DNA of 18,743 nucleotides, from assembly GCA_005882055.1 (NCBI GenBank), contig VBGQ01000059.1, positions 11,427 to 30,169 of the forward strand. The letters run 5' to 3'. Position numbers and translations under genes: made by a program. The notes below the pieces were generated by a model. It was not told the DNA's origin. It searched no databases and was given only the letters and a program-made list of their open reading frames with translations. This DNA comes from Chloroflexota bacterium. Lineage in GTDB: Bacteria > Chloroflexota > Limnocylindria > QHBO01. This document shows positions 7,984 to 12,840 of the stretch, piece after piece. Every line of letters starts with the position of its first letter. The first letter of the stretch is position 1.

Positions 7984-7989
7984 AGTATA
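7984..7989 (-). promoter_or_regulatory. Putative -10 element for the nuclease-like/hpt operon
   Basis: On the minus strand TATACT occupies 7989-7984, about 50 bp before the GTG at 7934. The matching -35 region (about 8007-8012) is weak and sits inside the left arm of the DnaA-box palindrome, so a protein bound there could control this promoter. A second TANNNT, TACGAT, lies 9 nt before the GTG and could give a leaderless start instead. Confidence 0.35.
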
Positions 7990-7998
7990 GATCGGTGA

Positions 7999-8057
7999 CT
8001 TATCCACGAAACCGGAAAGCGTGCGCTCCTTCGTGGATAAGCGGGTTGTTCTCCACA
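7999..8057. promoter_or_regulatory. Cluster of DnaA-box-like sites in a perfect 12-bp inverted repeat
   Basis: CTTATCCACGAA at 7999-8010 and its exact reverse complement at 8030-8041 are separated by 19 bp. Each arm holds TTATCCACG (8000-8008 forward, 8032-8040 reverse), one base from the consensus TTATCCACA. A third site, TTCTCCACA at 8049-8057, also one mismatch away, lies in a GTTGT/ACAAC dyad. The cluster lies between the hpt operon and rsmG. It may bind DnaA as an origin part, titration site or promoter operator, or be a stem-loop. No AT-rich unwinding stretch is seen. Confidence 0.5.
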
Positions 8058-8198
8058 ACGCCTCAGTGGGACGATGTGACTCCTGCTTCCACCGGTGGCC
8101 GAGTACGGTAACCGGGCATGGTCGGGGCCGATGCGAGAGCCGGCCGACCCACCGATCGTGACCGGGAAGACTGAAACGCCGCCAGCGGGAGCATCTTC

Positions 8199-8972
8199 GT
8201 GTCCGGACCTTTCCCTCGCCAGACGTGGGCCGGCACCGCTCGCGCGGCGCGCGACATCCTGGAGGCCGATCTCTCCTCGCTCCCCGAGATCGCCGCGCAA
8301 CTGGGCGACGGCGCGCTGGACCGGATGGAAGCCTACGTCGAGCTGCTGCTGGCGGCCAACGAGCGGCTCAACCTGACGCGTCTGACTCACCCTGACGAGG
8401 TGGCGCGCGGGCACCTGCTCGACGCGCTGGCCGCACTTCCGCAGCTCGGTGACGTGCAACCTGCGCTCGCCATCGACCTTGGATCCGGCGGCGGGGTGCC
8501 GGCCTTCCCGCTCGCCATTGCCCGACCCGATCTCAGCTGGCTCCTGGTCGAATCGGTCGGCAAGAAGGCGCAGGCGCTGGCGGGTTTCGCCGAGGCGCTG
8601 GCCCTGGCGAACGTGTCGGTGGTCGCCGAACGCGCCGAGCTTATCGGTCGCGACCCCCACTACCGTGAGCGCGGCGGCCTGGTCACCGCTCGCGCGGTGG
8701 CGTCCCTGCCGGTGCTCGCGGAGCTTGCCCTGCCGCTCCTCGCACAGGGCGGACTGCTGCTCGCCTGGAAGGGCCCGTTGTCGCCAGCCGACGAGGAGCT
8801 CCAGCGTGGGGCTACCGCCGCGGCCCTGCTCGGCGGAGCACGGCCGCAGCTCATCCAGGCTGGGCCGCCGCAGCTCGGCGGACATTCGTTCGTGCGCCTC
8901 ACCAAACAAGGCACGACTCCCTCGCGCTATGCGCGCCGGCCGGGCGAGCCGGCGCAACGTCCGCTCGGCTGA
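8199..8972 (+). CDS. rsmG: 16S rRNA (guanine(527)-N7)-methyltransferase RsmG (GidB)
   Basis: RsmG uses S-adenosylmethionine to methylate N7 of G527 in the 530 loop of 16S rRNA. The 257-residue protein has the family's N-terminal helical part with ERLNLTRL (NLT at 58-60). The Rossmann SAM-binding loop is AIDLGSGGGVPAFPLAI (DLGSGGG at 93-99), and VESVGKKAQALAGFAEAL corresponds to the family's ES..KK segment. The later TARAVASLPVLAELALPLL and LLLAWKGP match the conserved RA.A and K.G strands. It starts at GTG 8199 with GGGAG 7 nt upstream. It is somewhat longer than usual owing to extra residues at both ends. In many bacteria rsmG lies near the replication origin, which gives the DnaA-like boxes upstream some context. 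Confidence 0.9.
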   Translation: MSGPFPRQTWAGTARAARDILEADLSSLPEIAAQLGDGALDRMEAYVELLLAANERLNLTRLTHPDEVARGHLLDALAALPQLGDVQPALAIDLGSGGGVPAFPLAIARPDLSWLLVESVGKKAQALAGFAEALALANVSVVAERAELIGRDPHYRERGGLVTARAVASLPVLAELALPLLAQGGLLLAWKGPLSPADEELQRGATAAALLGGARPQLIQAGPPQLGGHSFVRLTKQGTTPSRYARRPGEPAQRPLG

Positions 8973-8990
8973 ACCGCTCCTGACCGTCGG

Positions 8991-8996
8991 TATACT
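8991..8996 (+). promoter_or_regulatory. TATACT -10 box for a near-leaderless phosphoesterase mRNA
   Basis: TATACT lies 10 nt before the ATG at 9007, and no Shine-Dalgarno sequence is visible. With normal -10 to start spacing the transcript would begin within about 4 nt of the start codon. The -35 region is poor. Confidence 0.4.
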
Positions 8997-9006
8997 CCGG
9001 GCGCCC

Positions 9007-9729
9007 ATGAGAATCGCGGTCCTGTCGGACATCCATTCGAACCTCGCTGCCTTGAGCGCAGTGCGAGAGGATCTCCCGACCGTCGACGAGATCTGGGTCC
9101 TGGGCGACATCGTGGGATACGGCCCCCAGCCCAACGAGGTGATTCGCGCGCTCCAGCAGCTCGGCGCGCGGTCGGTCCTCGGGAACCACGACGGCGCGGC
9201 GATTGGCACCGTGGATCCCGACGACTTCAACCCCGATGCCAAGACCGCCGTGCAGTGGACCGCCGGGCAGCTCGACCCCAACGCACGGACCTACCTGGCG
9301 ACCCTGCCGGAGGTGCGCGTCAGCGGTGACCTGACCGCCGTGCACGGCTCGCCCCGCGAGCCCATCTGGGAGTACATCACCTCGCCGTCGGTGGCTGCCG
9401 CCAACCTTGGCTCGTTCCAGACCTGGCTCTGCCTCTTTGGGCATACCCACGTGCCGGCGATCTTCCGCGCCTCGGATGGCCACGTGGAGGCGATCGCCGC
9501 GCGCGCCGGCGATCCGGTCCGCCTCGACGCGAGGCGCGCCCTCATCAATCCGGGCAGCGTTGGACAGCCACGCGACGGCATCCCGGAGAGCGCGTACGCG
9601 ATCCTCGACGACCGCGAGGCCACCGTGGAGTTCCGCCGGGTCGGATACGACGTCGGGCAGACGCAGCGACTCATGCAGGCTGCCGAACTGCCCCCGAGAC
9701 TCGCGGAGCGTCTCGCCTGGGGCCGATGA
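9007..9729 (+). CDS. Calcineurin-like metallophosphoesterase
   Basis: This 240-residue cytosolic protein has all motifs of the dinuclear-metal phosphoesterase fold: DIH at 8-10, GDIVGYG at 33-39, GNHD at 59-62, His113 in VHGS, and GHTH at 145-148. These bind two divalent metals that activate water for phosphoester hydrolysis. The INPGSVGQPRDG segment near the end is typical of the YfcE/MJ0936-like group. Such enzymes cleave phosphodiesters in vitro, and the physiological substrate is usually unknown. The frame is open upstream inside rsmG, but the protein clearly begins at MRIAVLSDIHSN. It lies 34 nt after rsmG and may have its own promoter. Confidence 0.88.
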   Translation: MRIAVLSDIHSNLAALSAVREDLPTVDEIWVLGDIVGYGPQPNEVIRALQQLGARSVLGNHDGAAIGTVDPDDFNPDAKTAVQWTAGQLDPNARTYLATLPEVRVSGDLTAVHGSPREPIWEYITSPSVAAANLGSFQTWLCLFGHTHVPAIFRASDGHVEAIAARAGDPVRLDARRALINPGSVGQPRDGIPESAYAILDDREATVEFRRVGYDVGQTQRLMQAAELPPRLAERLAWGR

Positions 9730-9745
9730 GCCGCGACCCGCGGCT
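9729..9745 (+). terminator. Compact GC hairpin at the phosphoesterase stop codon
   Basis: AGCCGCG at 9729-9735 and CGCGGCT at 9739-9745 form a perfect 7-bp stem with a 3-nt loop, starting on the last base of the stop codon. No T-run follows; the right arm runs directly into TAGGAT. It may act as a weak terminator or processing site between the phosphoesterase and usp. Confidence 0.35.
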
Positions 9746-9750
9746 AGGAT
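9745..9750 (+). promoter_or_regulatory. TAGGAT -10 box for a near-leaderless usp-trkA operon
   Basis: TAGGAT lies 9 nt before the ATG at 9760, with no Shine-Dalgarno sequence between. The spacing predicts transcription starting at or within 3 nt of the ATG, as in leaderless genes of Actinobacteria and Deinococcus. A -35 box is not evident. Confidence 0.4.
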
Positions 9751-9759
9751 ATCGGTCGC

Positions 9760-10242
9760 ATGGTCTTCCGCCGACGCCCGGAGAAGCTGCCACTCCTGAG
9801 CTTCCAGCGCATCCTGGTCCCGCTTGCCGGCAACGAGGCCGATGACGCGGCGCTTCGGCTCGCGGCACTCCTCCTCACCGGGACGATGGGTGAGGCGTCG
9901 CTGCTCCAGGTGATCGAGGTTCCGTTCGACCGGCAGCTCGACGCGGAGGATCCCACCGCCGTCGCCTTTGCCGACGAGGTGCTCGGTCGCGCCGAGACGT
10001 TCCTCGAGAGCAAGGAGGTGAAGGTGCGTACCGCCGTGGTCCAGGCACGGGCCGCGGGGGCAGCGATCGTCGACGAGGCGGTTGAATGGGCGGCCGACCT
10101 GATCATCCTGGGTCTACGCTATAAGAAGCGGTTCGGAGGGGCGTGGGACGCGGGCCGTACCGTGCCCTACGTGATGCGCAATTCCACGGCACCGGTCTGG
10201 TGCCTTCGAGTCGAGACGGAGGACCTGGCCCGAACGCCATGA
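9760..10242 (+). CDS. UspA-type universal stress protein
   Basis: This 160-residue protein has a single Usp alpha/beta fold. The first strand is FQRILVPLAGNEADDAALRLAALLL, the middle helices are acidic, and a late strand ADLIILGLR precedes the C-terminal APVWCLRVE. The usual ATP-binding pattern G-x2-G-x9-G-S/T is degenerate: GLRYKKRFGGAWDAGRT lacks the standard spacing, so nucleotide binding is uncertain. The first 14 residues are a basic extension. The TGA overlaps the ATG of the next gene (ATGA at 10239-10242), which encodes a TrkA-type protein. Usp domains often accompany potassium and ion transport regulators, and the coupling here suggests the same. Confidence 0.75.
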   Translation: MVFRRRPEKLPLLSFQRILVPLAGNEADDAALRLAALLLTGTMGEASLLQVIEVPFDRQLDAEDPTAVAFADEVLGRAETFLESKEVKVRTAVVQARAAGAAIVDEAVEWAADLIILGLRYKKRFGGAWDAGRTVPYVMRNSTAPVWCLRVETEDLARTP

Positions 10243-10850
10243 AGGTGCTCATCATCGGATGCGGGCGAGTCGGCGCTCGGACCGCCATGGAGCTGGATCG
10301 ACGGGGCGAGAAGGTCACGATCATCGACATCGACCAACGCGCCTTCCTCAAGCTCCCTGCCAAGTTCGCCGGTGCCTCCATCCGCGGCAGCGGGACCGAT
10401 GAAGCGGTCCTGCGCGAGGCTGGGGCGGAGATGAGCGACGTGCTGATGGCCCTCACCGAAGGCGACAACCGCAACGCGCTGGCAGCGCAGATCGGCAAGC
10501 ACCTGTTTGGCATCCCGCGGGTGATCGCCAAGGTCAACGACCCGGTCCGCGCCGAGGCGTATCGGTCCCTTGGGCTCGAGACCATCTGCCGCACCGTGAT
10601 CCTCTCCGACGCACTGGTGCTCGCAGCCATGGAGGGAGCCGAAGCGACCGACGGCGAGGTGCTGCCGCCAACCGCCGAGCCGATCCAGGGGGCCCCGACG
10701 CCCGGTACGCGCGCTCACGAGATCGCTCGTGCCGCCGCGCGCGAGGAAGAGGGCGTGGAGCTCGACGAAGGCGAGGACCAAGCTGACCGCGAGGGCGCGC
10801 GCGAGGGCGCACCGGTTGGCACCGTGCGCGACCCGGGCGAGGAGGCATAG
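10239..10850 (+). CDS. TrkA-N (RCK) domain protein with acidic tail, no RCK-C domain
   Basis: This 203-residue protein begins with a Rossmann NAD-binding RCK-N domain: GCGRVG at 7-12, Asp30 at the end of beta2 for ribose binding, and SDVLMALTEGDNRNALAAQIG in the middle. This family gates or regulates potassium transporters in response to nucleotide or ligand. The Rossmann part ends near residue 135. Instead of the usual RCK-C ligand domain there is a Glu/Asp/Ala/Gly-rich tail (residues about 140-203) that looks disordered. The start overlaps the usp stop. It is probably the partner of the complete TrkA protein 3 nt downstream, forming a two-gene RCK pair. No channel subunit is visible in the window. 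Confidence 0.82.
   Translation: MKVLIIGCGRVGARTAMELDRRGEKVTIIDIDQRAFLKLPAKFAGASIRGSGTDEAVLREAGAEMSDVLMALTEGDNRNALAAQIGKHLFGIPRVIAKVNDPVRAEAYRSLGLETICRTVILSDALVLAAMEGAEATDGEVLPPTAEPIQGAPTPGTRAHEIARAAAREEEGVELDEGEDQADREGAREGAPVGTVRDPGEEA
10840..10845 (+). promoter_or_regulatory. Strong ribosome binding site for the second trkA gene
   Basis: AGGAGG lies within the last codons of the first RCK gene, 8 nt before the GTG at 10854. It supports the GTG start and coupled expression of the RCK pair. Confidence 0.75.
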
Positions 10851-10853
10851 GTC

Positions 10854-11513
10854 GTGTACGTCGTCGTCGTCGGTGGGGGCCAGGTGGGCTACTACCTGAC
10901 CCGCGAGCTGCTCACCGCCGGCCACGAGGTGGTCGTCATCGAGAAGGACCCTGCCCGCGCCCGGCAGATCGCAGACGAGCTGGGCAGCATCGTCGTCGCC
11001 AACGACGGCTGCGAGGGCCGCTACCAGGCGGAGGCCGGCATGGGCCGCGCGGACGTGGTGGCCGCGGTCACGGGAGACGACGGCGTTAACCTGGCTGCCT
11101 GCCAGATCGCGAAGATGCGCTTCACCGTGCCGCGCGCCATCGCGCGGGTCAACAATCCCGAGCACGAGCCGCTCTTCCGCAAGCTCGCCATCGACGAGAC
11201 CGTGAGCCCGATCCGCAGCATCCTGGGTGTCATCGAGCACGAGATCCCGGTGCACGACCTGCTGCATCTCGCGGAGCTGGAGGGTGGTGAGCTGCAGATC
11301 GTGGAGGCCCAGCTCGAGGCCAGTTCGCCCGTGGTGGGCAAGGAGCTGCGCGAGGTGCAGCTTCCGGAGGGGAGCTCGGTCGCGGTCCTGCTCCGTGACG
11401 ACCGGGCAGTTCCAACCCGTCCCGACACGAGGCTGTACGCCGGAGATCGGGTCCTCGCGGTGACCTCGTCCGAGCGCGAGGCAGAGCTCCGCAGCCTCCT
11501 CATCGGGGAGTGA
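10854..11513 (+). CDS. trkA: TrkA family potassium uptake regulatory protein (RCK-N plus RCK-C)
   Basis: This 219-residue protein is a standard single-unit TrkA/KtrA-like regulator. RCK-N has GGGQVG at 7-12, Glu30 after beta2 and the NLAACQIAK helix. The linker is ETVSPIRSILGVIEHEI, and an RCK-C domain from about residue 138 (AELEGGELQIVEAQLEASSP through YAGDRVLAVTS) is expected to bind a small ligand. It acts on the inner face of the membrane, binding a potassium channel or symporter such as TrkH/KtrB, which is not encoded here. It starts with GTG, preceded by AGGAGG. Its TGA overlaps the GTG of the next gene. Confidence 0.88.
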   Translation: MYVVVVGGGQVGYYLTRELLTAGHEVVVIEKDPARARQIADELGSIVVANDGCEGRYQAEAGMGRADVVAAVTGDDGVNLAACQIAKMRFTVPRAIARVNNPEHEPLFRKLAIDETVSPIRSILGVIEHEIPVHDLLHLAELEGGELQIVEAQLEASSPVVGKELREVQLPEGSSVAVLLRDDRAVPTRPDTRLYAGDRVLAVTSSEREAELRSLLIGE

Positions 11514-12325
11514 CCGCCGGAACCCATTCGGCACCCCCCGAGCCGGACAGGGTCCTGCGCGTCGCGTTGCTGACCTGGGGGCTTGGCGACCTGGCGCTCG
11601 GCCGACGACCGGCTGGCATTGCCTGGCTCATCTCCGAGCTGCTTGGGCTTGGGGTGGTCGCCTACCTCTCCATCGGTCTGGCGAACACCACCTGGTACCT
11701 GGTCCCATTCCTCGCGGGTGTCCTCTTCCTGGTTGGGTGGGCGACGCAGGCCTCGGTGGCCTACCGGCGAGCTCTCAGGCAGGCGACGCCGGGCGGTAAA
11801 CCGGCGCGAGCGGCTGCCGCGGCCATGGCCTGGCTCACGGTTCCGCTGCTGGTGTGGGGAACGGGGTTCTGGCTCACCTCCGGCAGCGCCGCAAGTCCGC
11901 CTGCCGCGCTCGATCGGTTCGAGAGCAGCTGGCCTGCGCTGGCAGCCGGCGGAACCCTCGACCCCGAGCTCGATGCCAGCGCCACGCTGTCCGCCGCCGC
12001 ACGAAGCGCGCTCGGCGTCCTCCAGGGGCTGTGCTCGCAGGGTGCCCTCTCCAGCGACTGCTCGGCCAGCGCCCGAAACCTCGTGCGCGACGTGCGCATC
12101 GCGGTCACCGCTACGGGCCCTGATGCGGCAACCGCCACCATAACCGTCGTCTCATTCGAGCGTCGTCCCTCGCGGTTCCTGGGCATCTTCGCCGGGACCG
12201 AGCTGGTGCCGGTTCCGCGCCAGACCCTCCTCAGCCTGCAGCTGCGCGCCGTCCCCGCGCCGCTCCCCGGCGGCGTTCGAGTCGGCGCGCAACGCTGGCA
12301 GATCGTGGACGCAGCGGGCTCCTGA
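11510..12325 (+). CDS. Membrane protein of unknown function, last gene of usp-trkA operon
   Basis: This 271-residue protein starts with a GTG overlapping the trkA stop (GTGA at 11510-11513), so it is part of the usp-trkA-trkA transcript. Three hydrophobic helices are visible near residues 37-58, 62-80 and 103-123. An extracytoplasmic domain of about 145 residues follows, with a Ser/Ala/Pro-rich start, one CSQGALSSDC pair that could form a disulfide, and beta-rich segments (TATITVVSFE, LLSLQLRAVP, RWQIVDA). The N-terminal part (LLTWGLGDLALGRRPAGIAW) resembles small membrane modules rather than a channel pore. I see no TVGYG filter and recognise no family. A role with the potassium regulators is an inference from context. 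Confidence 0.75.
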   Translation: MTAGTHSAPPEPDRVLRVALLTWGLGDLALGRRPAGIAWLISELLGLGVVAYLSIGLANTTWYLVPFLAGVLFLVGWATQASVAYRRALRQATPGGKPARAAAAAMAWLTVPLLVWGTGFWLTSGSAASPPAALDRFESSWPALAAGGTLDPELDASATLSAAARSALGVLQGLCSQGALSSDCSASARNLVRDVRIAVTATGPDAATATITVVSFERRPSRFLGIFAGTELVPVPRQTLLSLQLRAVPAPLPGGVRVGAQRWQIVDAAGS

Positions 12326-12332
12326 CGAAGCA

Positions 12333-12348
12333 GTTCTGGGTGCAGAAC
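12333..12348 (+). terminator. Small dyad between the trkA operon and the hspR promoter
   Basis: GTTCTG at 12333-12338 and CAGAAC at 12343-12348 form a 6-bp stem with a 4-nt loop, 7 nt after the membrane-protein stop and just before the hspR -35 box. Without a T-run it is a weak terminator candidate, or part of the regulatory region. Confidence 0.3.
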
Positions 12349-12349
12349 C

Positions 12350-12370
12350 CTTGACAACGCCATTGTCAGA
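12350..12370. promoter_or_regulatory. HAIR-like operator (probable HspR site) over the -35 box
   Basis: CTTGACA at 12350-12356, seven bases, then TGTCAGA at 12364-12370 follow the half-site length and 7-bp spacing of the HspR element (CTTGAGT-N7-ACTCAAG). The core dyad TGACAA-N5-TTGTCA is perfect. The left half matches HAIR at five of seven positions and the right half at three of seven. It contains the -35 hexamer, the expected place for repression by the protein encoded next door. Confidence 0.55.
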
Positions 12371-12379
12371 GATTAGGGT
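12351..12379 (+). promoter_or_regulatory. Strong sigma-70-type promoter of the hspR-lon-cbpA-clpB operon
   Basis: A perfect -35 TTGACA (12351-12356), a 17-bp spacer and -10 TAGGGT (12374-12379) make this the best promoter in the window. Transcription would start near 12386, leaving a leader of about 100 nt before hspR. Confidence 0.75.
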
Positions 12380-12442
12380 AATGACTCCTCCCGATTCCAT
12401 GCGGGATCACACAACGACATGCGTGTAGCAGGCAAGAGCACG

Positions 12443-12493
12443 ATGGCGAGCCTCACCACATTCGACGCCCCCAGCGAGGTGATGCTCGCGTGA
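12443..12493 (+). CDS. Possible 16-residue leader peptide overlapping the hspR start
   Basis: An ATG at 12443 opens 16 codons (MASLTTFDAPSEVMLA) and stops with a TGA that overlaps the hspR GTG as GTGA. A purine-rich GGCAAGAG lies upstream. It could couple ribosomes into hspR or be a chance frame within the leader. The coding sequence is too short to test by codon use here. Confidence 0.25.
   Translation: MASLTTFDAPSEVMLA
12476..12482 (+). promoter_or_regulatory. Ribosome binding site of hspR
   Basis: GAGGTGA ends 7 nt before the GTG at 12490 and supports that start codon. The site also lies inside the possible leader reading frame. Confidence 0.7.
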
Positions 12494-12840
12494 GCATCCG
12501 CGGGGACCTCCAGCGGCCGCGCTACTTCATCAGCATCGCCGCCGAGCTGGCGAGCGTGCATCCACGGACCCTGCGGATCTATGAGGAGGAGGGTCTCCTC
12601 TGCCCGCAGCGTCGCAACAACCTCCGCCTCTACTCGGAGGCGGACATCAGGCGGGTGCGTATCATCCGCTTCCTCACCCGACGCCAGGGGGTCAACCTGG
12701 CGGGCGTCAAGGTCATCCTCCAGCTCGAGGCGCTCGGCAAGATCCGCGTCTACGACCTGTTCGATGGGGCTGATGTCGAGCGTTACGTCGATGGCGACGA
12801 ACCGGAGCCGGTGAGCGACCTCGACCGAAGGGACATATGA
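12490..12840 (+). CDS. hspR: HspR, MerR-family heat-shock repressor
   Basis: This 116-residue repressor has the HspR version of the MerR DNA-binding domain. PRYFISIAAELASVHPRTLR is followed by IYEEEGLLCPQRRNNLRLYSEADIRRVRII (winged helix-turn-helix, about residues 10-60), then the helix LTRRQGVNLAGVKVILQLE, where GVNLAGVK is the family hallmark. In Streptomyces and other bacteria HspR represses dnaK, clpB and lon by binding HAIR repeats, with DnaK as co-repressor. Here it heads an operon with lon, a J protein and clpB, with a HAIR-like repeat upstream, so autoregulation is likely. The short C-terminal tail is acidic. The TGA overlaps the lon ATG (ATGA at 12837-12840). Confidence 0.88.
   Translation: MSIRGDLQRPRYFISIAAELASVHPRTLRIYEEEGLLCPQRRNNLRLYSEADIRRVRIIRFLTRRQGVNLAGVKVILQLEALGKIRVYDLFDGADVERYVDGDEPEPVSDLDRRDI

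Noticed and set aside
7935..8198. Full replication origin
   Set aside because: Only three DnaA-box-like sites and no AT-rich unwinding element or dnaA/dnaN/parAB neighbours, so I report the boxes but not an oriC.
7935..9281. Upstream extension of the nuclease-like frame to a 591-codon gene
   Set aside because: Beyond 7934 the frame runs antisense to rsmG and the phosphoesterase and has shadow composition. A GTG with CGGAG at 7934 fits the start of the conserved part.
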